Assembly (NCBI RefSeq): GCF_001676875.1 | Contig: NZ_JYKA01000017.1 | Location: 34,050-98,049 of the forward strand | Reading direction: 5' to 3' | Origin: Chromobacterium subtsugae | GTDB taxonomy: Bacteria > Pseudomonadota > Gammaproteobacteria > Burkholderiales > Chromobacteriaceae | Length of the DNA stretch: 64,000 bases | Part shown: piece after piece, positions 1 through 6,790 of the stretch | How the letters are laid out: each line of letters begins with the position of its first letter | Position numbering within the stretch: position 1 is the first letter of the stretch | Notes under the pieces: generated by a model | What the model was told of the DNA's origin: nothing | What the model saw: only the letters and a program-made list of their open reading frames with translations | Database searches by the model: none | Made by a program: the position numbers and the translations under genes

Positions 1-404
1 CCATCGCACTTAGCGTGCTCATGGCGCAGCCTTTTCAAAATAGCTGCCAATCTTGCATCATAAATGTGAATAAGATATGCATTTGAAAACTGCAAATCCA
101 CATCCACCTTGAATATTAATATAAATGATGGAATAGGCTCTTTCGCAAGCCTTTCAGCCATATTTAATTTCAACCTTACCTCCCCCCCTTTACTCCAAAT
201 AGTTTTAACTTGCACATAGCAAGAAAGAGGGGCAATTCGATTATCCAACGACTCTTTACGTTCCTCGCTTTCTGGAAAGTTAACTATAAAATCCCATCCC
301 GCTCTGTCACGATCAGAAGAATCATTACAAAACAATCCTGCATCGGCACAAAGTTCACCAAACCGCTTTTCGCCTTTATTTCCCAGACTATCCGAATCAA
401 TCAT
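1..404 (-). CDS. Partial PD-(D/E)XK-like hypothetical protein (runs off left edge)
   Basis: An open frame starts at ATG 404 and runs 134 codons off the window edge. An in-frame TGA lies four codons upstream, so 404 is the first possible ATG. The start reads MIDSDSLGNKGEKRFGEL. Two motifs suit a PD-(D/E)XK nuclease fold of the DUF4365/Mrr kind: RAGWDFIV near residue 37 (candidate acidic metal ligand) and YVQVKTIW near residue 67 (candidate QxK). The nuclease assignment is inference from these motifs. Composition is AT-rich, unlike the phage structural genes to its right, which suggests accessory cargo. A TATAAT-like -10 sits at 610-615 on this strand. The C-terminus is not visible. Confidence 0.6.
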   Translation of the reverse strand, partial: MIDSDSLGNKGEKRFGELCADAGLFCNDSSDRDRAGWDFIVNFPESEERKESLDNRIAPLSCYVQVKTIWSKGGEVRLKLNMAERLAKEPIPSFILIFKVDVDLQFSNAYLIHIYDARLAAILKRLRHEHAKCD

Positions 405-743
405 TGCAAGCTTTCATTATTAAAAATCAAACTTAGACCTATTGCCATGCGAAACATTTAACACGACACAATAGAAAGGTGCAACATCACCCTCTCGCTA
501 ACGAATGGGAAAGACCTCACCCCGTCCAAATCATTACTCGCGACAAAGAAAATGCGCATGAAAAACTCACAATGATTTTACTCTGTATCTTTAAGACCTG
601 CTGGCAGAAATTATATCATTTCACAATGACGCACATGACAGATCATCGATTTACAAGTGATAGCCTAATGTTTTGTTGGCGACACTAGAAACAATACGTC
701 AAGTTAAGATGTTAAGAATACATCTCAACAGCTCACTTTCTGC
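405..743. other. AT-rich spacer beside the tail genes
   Basis: No convincing gene. On the minus strand a TATAAT (610-615) could be the -10 of a promoter for the gene ending at the left edge, with a leader of about 200 bases. A 33-codon minus-strand frame lies within the leader but has no clear ribosome site. In HK97-type phages the major tail protein would normally follow the tail-completion gene, so this spacer and the next gene interrupt the expected order. Confidence 0.4.
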
Positions 744-1151
744 TTACAACTCCTCCTCTCTCCGCCGATAAGTCAGCAAGTACTGCACACGGCAAACGCC
801 TAGGGCAGGGTTTTCCTCGTCATAGTCCCAATCGATTACCCCTTGCTGCAGATCTTGTACGCCCGTTAGCATTTCATGCAGGGCCAAATGCGCGGCCTCC
901 AACACGCCATCGCAAGCAGCGTGCGGCTCATCGCCATCCGCCTGAATTTCCAACTCCACCGACAACTGCCGGTACTCGTAACCAACCGGGCTGCCGGACA
1001 GCGGCGCATCGCGCAGCTGATGCAGCACGATTGCGGGAAACTCGCCAAAGCTGTAACCCTTCTCGACATCGCGGCTGACGCGATCCGCTGCCGGCGTCGC
1101 GCTCTTCAATGCCTCTTCCATTGCCCGCATCAGGGCTTCAATCTTGCTCAT
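744..1151 (-). CDS. Phage tail-terminator-like hypothetical protein
   Basis: A 135-residue protein, last of the visible leftward late genes. The start at ATG 1151 overlaps the TGA of the preceding gene (ATGA), and a GGAAAGAG ribosome site precedes it. The frame opens further upstream, but that would invade the neighbouring gene. The middle (FPAIVLHQLRDAP, then YRQLSVELEIQADGDEPHAA) and the end (VQYLLTYRRREEEL) have the beta-rich, arginine-terminated look of tail-terminator or minor tail proteins. Position after a DUF3168 gene supports a tail-completion role. The family was not identified with certainty. Confidence 0.6.
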   Translation of the reverse strand: MSKIEALMRAMEEALKSATPAADRVSRDVEKGYSFGEFPAIVLHQLRDAPLSGSPVGYEYRQLSVELEIQADGDEPHAACDGVLEAAHLALHEMLTGVQDLQQGVIDWDYDEENPALGVCRVQYLLTYRRREEEL

Positions 1152-1528
1152 TGCTCTTTCCAGTGAATGCGCCAAGTCATCGCCACCACATGCGGCGTAC
1201 CATCCCCAACGTCTTGCAACGCCTCTTCCAATGTATCGTAAACCAGTACCCCGCCGGCCTGACCACGCCAGCGCTCCAGGCGCCGCCGGATCACCCATGC
1301 CACCGAGTAGGCGGCATCATAATCCGGCGCGACGATGGACAATTGCACCAGGCTGCGCACGCGGCCAGATGGCCGGCGCGCGATCTGCTGCCGCTTCTCA
1401 TCCAACACCTGATAGGCAATCGCCGGCAAAACCGGCTCGTCCGGCAAATGCACCGGGTACACCCGATCCCCGACCAGGGCAGCCACTTCCGGCGCGGCCA
1501 GTAGTTCCACCAGTACCGCCCCTATCAA
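1148..1528 (-). CDS. DUF3168-type tail completion protein
   Basis: Resembles the DUF3168/gp17 tail-completion family, which joins tail to head in HK97-like siphophages. Features are a helical N-terminus (IGAVLVELLAAPEVAALVGD), a conserved RVYPVHLPDEPVLPAIAYQV block, and an alternating beta segment ending TPHVVAMTWRIHWKEQ. The chosen start is TTG 1528, which overlaps the upstream TGA as TTGA and has GGGGAG eight bases before it; that gives about 126 residues. The frame is open to 1561, so a start 11 codons earlier is possible. Part of the tightly overlapping head-completion gene string. Confidence 0.75.
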   Translation of the reverse strand: MIGAVLVELLAAPEVAALVGDRVYPVHLPDEPVLPAIAYQVLDEKRQQIARRPSGRVRSLVQLSIVAPDYDAAYSVAWVIRRRLERWRGQAGGVLVYDTLEEALQDVGDGTPHVVAMTWRIHWKEQ

Positions 1529-1998
1529 CTCGACAACTCCCCGCTGATCAGCGCGCCGCACACCTCGTCCGCCACCACGCCCAAGGCAGCTGGCAACTTG
1601 TCGGCGGCGGGCCGCATAAATGGATAGGGCGGGACAAATTGCCCCGCCCCTTTCAAGGCTTCCCGCGTCGCGGCTCGTCTTCGTTCCCCGCCTGCGATCT
1701 TTTTCCCCCTCCCTCGTTTGACGTGACCGTATTCCAGATAACGGCCGTACCAGGCGCGCGACCGCAAGCCGACTTTGTAGGCGACCGCGCCGCGCTGGCC
1801 GCTGCCGCGCGAACTGGCGACCGTGATGGACTTGGCCAGCACGCCGGATCGGCGCCGCACCCGGCGGCGGGCCTCATCGCGCACCAGGGCGGCTCCCTTC
1901 CTCAACCCGCGCCGTAAAATCTTGCGCTGCAGGTTGCGTGGCACCGCGTCCAGATGGCGCATCACCAGATCCAGGCCATGCACCTCAACCGTTGCCAT
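1525..1998 (-). CDS. HK97 gp10-like head-tail protein
   Basis: A 157-residue basic protein of the HK97 gp10-like family, a neck/tail-completion component. Key signs are MATVEVHGLDLVMRHLD at the start, the arginine-rich VRDEARRRVRRRSGVLAKSI near residues 40-60, the GRYLEYGHVKRG segment, and FMRPAADKLPAAL near the end. These are hallmarks of the family. The start overlaps the end of the head-closure gene by 14 bases, and the stop overlaps the DUF3168 gene start, so translation is probably coupled. Confidence 0.85.
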   Translation of the reverse strand: MATVEVHGLDLVMRHLDAVPRNLQRKILRRGLRKGAALVRDEARRRVRRRSGVLAKSITVASSRGSGQRGAVAYKVGLRSRAWYGRYLEYGHVKRGRGKKIAGGERRRAATREALKGAGQFVPPYPFMRPAADKLPAALGVVADEVCGALISGELSS

Positions 1999-2305
1999 CG
2001 TCGGTCTTCAGCATCAGCACCAGATAGCCCCGGTCCTTGTGCGGCTCGATGGTTTTGACCTTCAACGGCAGACCATCCACCCAAGCCCGCCACCCTTGCG
2101 CCACCGGCCGGCGCCGAATGGTGGCGCGCACGCTGCAGCCGGTTTGCTCGGCCAGCACCGCCGTATAGGTTCGCGCGGCCAGGTAGTCCACTTTGGCGTG
2201 TACCGGCTTCGGCTCGCTCCAGGCTTCCCGCACCGCGCCGGACGGCTGGCGCGACTTGATGGGCTGACTTAACCGGATGCGGTTATTCAGCATGCTGGCG
2301 TTCAT
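1985..2305 (-). CDS. Phage head closure protein (SPP1 gp16-like)
   Basis: A 106-residue protein of the head-tail joining/closure family that seals the connector after DNA packaging. It has the family's short all-beta layout: LNNRIRLSQPIKSRQPSG, then EAWSEPKPVHAKVDYLAA, and a final GYLVLMLKTDDGNG. The ATG at 2305 overlaps the upstream TGA (ATGA). An internal ATG four codons in (MLNNRIRL) is an alternative start. It lies between the connector and gp10-like genes, the usual order. Confidence 0.82.
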   Translation of the reverse strand: MNASMLNNRIRLSQPIKSRQPSGAVREAWSEPKPVHAKVDYLAARTYTAVLAEQTGCSVRATIRRRPVAQGWRAWVDGLPLKVKTIEPHKDRGYLVLMLKTDDGNG

Positions 2306-2883
2306 AGCGGGCTTTCCGTCGGCCGGTAATGGGCAATCAGGCTGTCCACCAAGCTGTCAGGCAACGCCACCACACTGCCGGCGCTGACTTCCTCACGGTA
2401 GGCGTATAACGTGGCCACACGGAAACGCAGCCACTGCCGCACATCCTCCGGCACGTCTTGCCCGGCCTCTGCGAAGCCGGCGCGGTAGACAATGGCAATC
2501 GCTCCCGGCAACGGGTCCACCGCCGGCCAGCCTTTCAGCGGCTTGATACACAAACGCCGCTCGCCGCGCTCGATGTGGAAGGCGTCCAGCGGCAGCGGCC
2601 GGCGCTGCCCTTGCTGCACCGCCTCGATGGCGACCACCTCGCGCCCGCCCGCGATATCCAGATACAACCAGGGCAGGCCCGGCCAGGCATCCAGCGTTTC
2701 GCGACATTCGGCCAGCAACAGCGGCCCACCGATCCGGGCCTCGGCGCTGGCCACGGCCGCGCGCTCGATCATCTGCAACAGCATGTCATCGTCGGTCAAA
2801 TCGGCATCAATCCGGCACTGCTCCCGTACCTCATCCAGCGTCAGCACCGCCGCCGGGCTGCGCCGGATCACCTCGGCGGCCAT
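2302..2883 (-). CDS. Head-tail connector protein (phiE125 gp8 / gp6-like)
   Basis: A 193-residue protein of the phage connector family. It opens with the typical VIRRSPAAVLTLDEVREQCR, where short helices are followed by a run of acidic residues, and continues with RIGGPLLLAECRETLDAWPG and a C-terminal helix bundle (LRFRVATLYAYREEVSAGS). It would form the ring below the portal. Start and stop overlap its neighbours by one and four bases. Confidence 0.85.
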   Translation of the reverse strand: MAAEVIRRSPAAVLTLDEVREQCRIDADLTDDDMLLQMIERAAVASAEARIGGPLLLAECRETLDAWPGLPWLYLDIAGGREVVAIEAVQQGQRRPLPLDAFHIERGERRLCIKPLKGWPAVDPLPGAIAIVYRAGFAEAGQDVPEDVRQWLRFRVATLYAYREEVSAGSVVALPDSLVDSLIAHYRPTESPL

Positions 2884-3086
2884 TACACGCCGCCCGGTTG
2901 CGCCTTGGCTTTGCTCTTGGCCACCGGCTTGGTTTCACCCGGCGCCGGCTCGCCTTCGCCGTCCTCGTCATCCAAGGCGGCCATGCCTCGCGCAATCAGT
3001 TCATCGACCCTGGCTTGCCCTTCGAAACCAGCGATGTCGCCCGGCGTATAAATGCCATACGGCTTCACGAACTTCACTGCAATCAT
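2883..3086 (-). CDS. Small hypothetical phage protein after the capsid gene
   Basis: A 67-residue protein from ATG 3086, with GAAGGG seven bases upstream. It starts MIAVKFVKPYGIYTPGDIAG and ends in a Lys/Pro/Ala tail (KPVAKSKAKAQPGGV). A longer frame reaching 3197 would run back into the capsid gene and through a terminator, so it is rejected. The VKPYGIYTPGDIAGF pattern occurs in small proteins encoded between capsid and connector in HK97-like phages. Role unknown. The stop overlaps the connector start (TAATG). Confidence 0.72.
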   Translation of the reverse strand: MIAVKFVKPYGIYTPGDIAGFEGQARVDELIARGMAALDDEDGEGEPAPGETKPVAKSKAKAQPGGV

Positions 3087-3103
3087 GCTGTACCCTTCAA
3101 ATG

Positions 3104-3127
3104 CAAAAAGGCCCGCCGTAGCGAGCC
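3104..3127 (-). terminator. Intrinsic terminator after the capsid gene
   Basis: Read on the minus strand, a nine-base-pair stem with a UACG tetraloop (AAGGCTCGC / GCGGGCCTT) is followed by a T run. It lies between capsid and the next late gene, inside what should be one late transcript. Confidence 0.7.
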
Positions 3128-3138
3128 TTGAACTGTGC

Positions 3139-4458
3139 TTACTTGCCCCACTTGATGCCGACGCCGACCGCAATCGACTCTTGGTGACGCGGACCAAAAT
3201 CGTGCTTGGCGATCACGCGGATCAGCGTCTGGTCGCGCTGGAAAGCGCTTACCATCTGGCCATCGGTATCCTTGTAGGTAGCCTCTTTCGAGAAGTCGAT
3301 TACCAGAGACTGGTCTTCGCCGATGAAGCAATCCCCAAAGTCCGCGAAGTACAGCTCGGACTCGTCACCGTCTTTGCCCAGGTTGTTCGGGACTTGCGTC
3401 GTTACCCCCACTGGGTAGCCTTTCAGGGTTTTGCCGGCCAGTTCCGGATAGACCTTGCTACCCTTCATGTCCTTCAAGCCTTCCAGAAAACGGAAGGTAC
3501 GCGGCGACATTACCCAGCCGGGCATTGTCATGTTGGCGTCTACCCCCTCCAGCGCCAGAATCAGCTTGTTCAGGAAGTTTTCCAGCACCTGCAGCGCGGT
3601 CGCATCGATGGCCCCCAAATCCGGCGCGGTAAACACGCTATTAGCCAGCGCCCAATGGCGCAGACCCTTGGGCAGATTGCCGCTGCCGTCGTCGCGCAAA
3701 AACGCCTTGTCCTCGCGCGCGCCCACCGACGATGTCAGATCATCGACAATCAGCTGATCCACGTTCGGGCTGATGCCGGCATTGCTCAGCAAGTCATTGC
3801 TGATCGGCACCAGCGCCGCCATTTTCTTGCTGGACAGCTTCAAGTCATCGAACTGCGCGCCGGTTACGGGTGCGTCGCTGTCGGAACCTATATAGCCGAC
3901 CGTCGCACCGCCTCGCAGGCGCGGAATCGTCAAATTGCCGTTGTTCAGCGGCAGCGAGCGCGCACCCAACTTGCGCACCACGGTTTTCGGGCGCAGCAGT
4001 TCAATCACTTCGCGCGCCATATTGGCCGGCACCAGCACGCCGCCGGCAGATGGCGAACCGGTATTCAGTGCCGCCGCCACTTCCTGCCCATAGCCGCGCT
4101 CATCCGCGATGTTGGCGGCCTGACGGTAATTGCCTTGCGCCTCAATCAACGCGGCCGCCATGCGCGCCATGCCACCGCCCTTCACGGTCGGCGCGGCCGG
4201 CGTCGCGTGGATCGGCGCCGCGCCAGCGCGCGGGCCTTGCGAGCTGTCCACCGGCTGCGCCGTGGCGGCTGTCATGCGCTCGGCGGCTTCAGCGCGGGCG
4301 ATCTTGGCCCCGATGTCGTCAAACTCTTTTTGCATCGCGTCGATGCTGGCCACCTGTTCAGCGTTCAGCGCGGCGCCGGTCGCCTCCAGGGCGGCCAGCT
4401 GGTTCACAGCGGCGGACAGATCGGCACGGCGTTTTTTCAACTCAAGCACTACGGACAT
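3139..4458 (-). CDS. Major capsid protein, HK97 family
   Basis: About 439 residues from ATG 4458, with GGAG five bases upstream. The first ~105 residues form a charged helical delta/scaffold-like segment (SVVLELKKRRADLSAAVNQ; ASIDAMQKEFDDIGAKIARA), normally removed by the protease encoded just upstream. The HK97-fold core follows: VPANMAREVIELLRPKTVVR, then IPRLRGGATVGYIGSDSDAP, the E-loop/A-domain region, and a C-terminal QTLIRVIAKHDFGPRHQESI. It assembles into the icosahedral shell. Flanked by terminator-like hairpins on both sides. Confidence 0.92.
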   Translation of the reverse strand: MSVVLELKKRRADLSAAVNQLAALEATGAALNAEQVASIDAMQKEFDDIGAKIARAEAAERMTAATAQPVDSSQGPRAGAAPIHATPAAPTVKGGGMARMAAALIEAQGNYRQAANIADERGYGQEVAAALNTGSPSAGGVLVPANMAREVIELLRPKTVVRKLGARSLPLNNGNLTIPRLRGGATVGYIGSDSDAPVTGAQFDDLKLSSKKMAALVPISNDLLSNAGISPNVDQLIVDDLTSSVGAREDKAFLRDDGSGNLPKGLRHWALANSVFTAPDLGAIDATALQVLENFLNKLILALEGVDANMTMPGWVMSPRTFRFLEGLKDMKGSKVYPELAGKTLKGYPVGVTTQVPNNLGKDGDESELYFADFGDCFIGEDQSLVIDFSKEATYKDTDGQMVSAFQRDQTLIRVIAKHDFGPRHQESIAVGVGIKWGK

Positions 4459-4501
4459 CCAGACTCCAGACGTAAAAAAAGCCACGGGAAGCGGCTGAAA
4501 T

Positions 4502-4523
4502 GAAAAACGCGCCCGAAGGCGCG
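4502..4523 (-). terminator. Intrinsic terminator after the protease gene
   Basis: On the minus strand CGCGCC-TTCG-GGCGCG followed by TTTTT, a stable tetraloop hairpin. It separates the protease from the capsid gene. Confidence 0.75.
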
Positions 4524-4544
4524 GTATGTTGGGTTTGCGTTGGG

Positions 4545-5501
4545 TTACAGCTGGGCGGCCATCGCCATCGCGGCGGCGGTCGCGCGCCGGGAAGGCGCAA
4601 GCGGCGGCGACCGGCTCGCGGCCACCTCGGCGGCCAGCCGGTTGATTGCCAATTGCTGGCTTTCCACCCGATCGGCCAAGCCGACAAGCACCGCCTCAGC
4701 GCCGAAGAACAGCCCGGCATCGGTCGCCTTGACCGCAGCGACGGAAAGGCCGCGGTTGCTCGCCACCACTCCGGTGAACTTGTCGTAATAGGCGTCCATG
4801 CGCTTTTCGACCGCCGCGCGGGCGTCGTCTGACAACGGCGAATCGCTGGCCATGTCGTTCTTGCGCGCACCCCGGTAAAACGTGGTGACAGCTACGCCAG
4901 AGCTGGCCAGCTGCTGGCTGAAGTCGGCATGCTTCATGATCACCCCGATGGACCCCACCCCCGACGATTCGGACAGCGTGATATCACTGCAGGCGCAGGC
5001 GATGGCGTAGGCGGCGGAAAACGCATTGAAATGCACCAGGGCGTGAATCGGCTTGACCGCCTTGGCCGCCTCGATGTCGGCCACCAGCTCGAAACAGCCG
5101 ACGACAGCGCCTCCAGGGCTGTCCAGCTCCAGCACCATGGCGCTAACACGCGGATCATTCAGCCCGGCTTGTATCTGGCTGCGGATGCCTTCATAGCTGG
5201 TTTGCGTGGCGCACAGATTGACGTTCGCTTCGCGCGCCACCAACAGCCCTTGCACCGGGATCACCAGCAGGCCCGTTTGCTGGGCGGACTGCATCCGCTG
5301 TTCCGCCAGGTTGGCCATCGACGCCCGGCCGCCGTCATCGCGCCAGGCTGCGGGCTGCAGCGCGGCGGCGACGTGGACGCCCAGCTGGCGCAACTCGATG
5401 CCGGCCCGCTCTCCGGCCCAGGCCACCGCCTCATGCAGTACGTCCGGCAATACCATGTGCGGCTGATTGAACAGCTGCGACAGCAGGAATTGCCCCCTCA
5501 C
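4545..5501 (-). CDS. S49-family capsid maturation protease (SppA/ClpP-like)
   Basis: A 318-residue serine protease that would trim the capsid N-terminal segment during head maturation. It shows LELDSPGGAVVG near residue 124, the nucleophile in FNAFSAAYAIACA (Ser about 162), ESSGVGSIGV, and the general-base Lys in YRGARKNDMASDSPLS (about 214). These are S49 signatures. The start is GTG 5501, overlapping the TGA of the small gene upstream. The frame remains open further upstream, but that stretch encodes another protein in a different frame. Neighbour order protease-capsid supports the role. Confidence 0.88.
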   Translation of the reverse strand: MRGQFLLSQLFNQPHMVLPDVLHEAVAWAGERAGIELRQLGVHVAAALQPAAWRDDGGRASMANLAEQRMQSAQQTGLLVIPVQGLLVAREANVNLCATQTSYEGIRSQIQAGLNDPRVSAMVLELDSPGGAVVGCFELVADIEAAKAVKPIHALVHFNAFSAAYAIACACSDITLSESSGVGSIGVIMKHADFSQQLASSGVAVTTFYRGARKNDMASDSPLSDDARAAVEKRMDAYYDKFTGVVASNRGLSVAAVKATDAGLFFGAEAVLVGLADRVESQQLAINRLAAEVAASRSPPLAPSRRATAAAMAMAAQL

Positions 5502-5650
5502 TGGCCAGCCTTTGCCGATGGCGTGGCCAGCTGTGGCAACGAGGCCGCCACCGGATGGCGGGACAATGCGCCGATCAGCACGGCCGCCAGCAGACTGCCG
5601 CCCTGGCCGCCGATCACGGCCTCCGGCGGCGTGTAGTTGGAAACGTTCAT
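5498..5650 (-). CDS. Small phage protein (50 residues), coupled to protease
   Basis: A 50-residue frame from ATG 5650, MNVSNYTPPEAVIGGQGGSL onward, ending SAKAGQ. It has a hydrophobic middle (LLAAVLIGALS) that could be one membrane or signal-like segment. Its TGA overlaps the GTG of the protease gene, and its ATG overlaps the TGA of the frame-B gene upstream (ATGA). A purine-rich AAAGAGAGAGAC lies upstream. The precise junctions on both sides argue that it is translated. No function recognised. Confidence 0.6.
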   Translation of the reverse strand: MNVSNYTPPEAVIGGQGGSLLAAVLIGALSRHPVAASLPQLATPSAKAGQ

Positions 5651-6537
5651 GTGTTGTCTCTCTCTTTCTGATCCTTGCGGGCTGCAAGGCTCTTTTCGCA
5701 GGTAGGGCTAGGCGGCTTTTGGCCCCAGGCAGGCCCATGCTGCCGCTGCCACGCGCGGAACTTGTCCATTGCCAAGGGCTTTAATCCGGTCCACCCGATG
5801 GGCCACCCCATCAACCACTCGACCCATTCCGGGTTCAGTTGGCCATGGTCCGAAGCCATCACCGCATGGTCTAGCCGGTCCCTTTCTCGGCTGGCGCCGG
5901 TCTTCCGGATCAGCGAGCCGGGCGACGTCCCCTTGCTGGCGCAGGCGGTCGGCGTCGGCCACAGCTTCACTTGCGCGCTCAGCCTCGGCTCTCCCCGGCT
6001 GTTCCACTTGCCCGCCGCCCGCTCTATCGCATCGTCCGCGACCACGGTTTGCCACAGCGGCGAGCCAGATCCGATCCCGCTTATGGGGCGCGCCAAGGTC
6101 GGATGCTGATAGACAAGCCCATTCCGCATCGAACCCCATTTCGGCAAGATCACCGACGACCAGGGCAAGTCCTCGGCCCACAAGCAAAGGTGAGTTTTCC
6201 AGCAAGACGAATCGGGGCTGTACTTCACCGATAATTCTTGCCATTTCGGCCCATAGTCCCGACCGCTCGCCCTCGATGCCGGCGCCCCGTCCTGCCGCGC
6301 TGATGTCCTGGCAAGGGAAGCCGCCCGATACCACGTCAACAAGTCCCGACCACGGTCTTCCGTCAAAACTGCACACGTCAGACCAAATTGGGAAAGGCGC
6401 GAGGCATCCATCGGTTTGTCGTTGCGCCAAAACTTGTGCGGCGTAGGCATCACGCTCAACGGCGCAGACGGTGCGCCATCCCAACAGGTGGCCACCGAGT
6501 ATTCCGCCACCAGCCCCCGCGAAAAGAGCCAGCTCAT
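5647..6537 (-). CDS. Overlapping frame-B gene: Trp-rich phage protein (296 residues)
   Basis: A 296-codon frame on the same strand as, and completely covering, the cytosine methyltransferase gene. It resembles a recurrent phage protein family: MSWLFSRGLVAEYS at the start, LLTWYRAASLARTSARQ near residue 65, CWKTHLCLWAEDLPWSSVIL near 110-130, GSMRNGLVYQHP, and LNPEWVEWLMGWPIGWTGL near the end. Its ATG overlaps the TGA of the 41-residue gene upstream (ATGA) and its TGA overlaps the ATG of the next gene (ATGA). The methyltransferase frame fits the flanking genes less neatly. Family resemblance is from memory; the function is unknown. It could still be a conserved shadow of the methyltransferase frame. 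Confidence 0.55.
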   Translation of the reverse strand: MSWLFSRGLVAEYSVATCWDGAPSAPLSVMPTPHKFWRNDKPMDASRLSQFGLTCAVLTEDRGRDLLTWYRAASLARTSARQDGAPASRASGRDYGPKWQELSVKYSPDSSCWKTHLCLWAEDLPWSSVILPKWGSMRNGLVYQHPTLARPISGIGSGSPLWQTVVADDAIERAAGKWNSRGEPRLSAQVKLWPTPTACASKGTSPGSLIRKTGASRERDRLDHAVMASDHGQLNPEWVEWLMGWPIGWTGLKPLAMDKFRAWQRQHGPAWGQKPPSPTCEKSLAARKDQKERDNT

Positions 6538-6541
6538 TCAT
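5708..6541 (-). CDS. DNA (cytosine-5-)-methyltransferase
   Basis: A 277-residue C5 methyltransferase transferring a methyl group from S-adenosylmethionine to cytosine. Motif I is LFAGAGGGILGG near residue 6, the catalytic Cys lies in SGGFPCQDISAAGRG (FPCQ at 75-78), ENS is at 115-117, DLGAPHKRDRIW at 149-159, and motif X is KALGNGQVP near 257. The target-recognition region is short. As phage genes of this type, it may protect phage DNA from host restriction. A second long frame (5647..6537) overlaps it entirely. It lies between the HEPN cargo gene and the protease. Confidence 0.88.
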   Translation of the reverse strand: MNELALFAGAGGGILGGHLLGWRTVCAVERDAYAAQVLAQRQTDGCLAPFPIWSDVCSFDGRPWSGLVDVVSGGFPCQDISAAGRGAGIEGERSGLWAEMARIIGEVQPRFVLLENSPLLVGRGLALVVGDLAEMGFDAEWACLSASDLGAPHKRDRIWLAAVANRGRGRCDRAGGGQVEQPGRAEAERASEAVADADRLRQQGDVARLADPEDRRQPRKGPARPCGDGFGPWPTEPGMGRVVDGVAHRVDRIKALGNGQVPRVAAAAWACLGPKAA

Positions 6542-6659
6542 TCGGCCCCCAGACGCTGACCGGGTTTTCCCAATCCATCACGTCGCAGCGGCCCTCCCTC
6601 ACCGCCTCGATGATTTGCTCGCCGGTTTCCCGCGCCAGTTCCGAGTCAATTGGCTGCAT
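6534..6659 (-). CDS. Small phage protein (41 residues) upstream of methyltransferase
   Basis: A 41-residue frame from ATG 6659, MQPIDSELARETGEQIIEAV onward, ending VSVWGPNE. A strong ribosome site (GGGAAGGTAAGG) precedes it. Its TGA overlaps the start codons of both overlapping genes downstream. It is acidic and helical; no domain recognised. Translational coupling to the methyltransferase locus is likely from the overlap. Confidence 0.6.
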   Translation of the reverse strand: MQPIDSELARETGEQIIEAVREGRCDVMDWENPVSVWGPNE

Positions 6660-6676
6660 GCCTTACCTTCCCGCAT

Positions 6677-6699
6677 AAAAAAACCCGCCTTGCGGCGGG
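6677..6699 (-). terminator. Intrinsic terminator after the HEPN cargo gene
   Basis: On the minus strand CCCGCC-GCAA-GGCGGG is followed by seven T. It ends the cargo gene transcript and also faces late transcription. Confidence 0.8.
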
Positions 6700-6790
6700 C
6701 TGGTTACAAAAACGGGCGAAGTCCTATCAATACCAATAATGAATCTGTCACCAAATCAAACTTAATGATAGAAATTAAATAAATAATTAA

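Noticed and set aside
1..740. Second attachment site (copy of the tRNA-Pro 3' end)
   Set aside because: No copy of GGTCGGGGTGAGAAG or the neighbouring T-loop sequence was found near the left edge, so the left prophage end is outside the window.
3052..4503. A 483-codon frame antisense to the capsid gene
   Set aside because: Shadow of a clear capsid gene; no start signal and biased composition.
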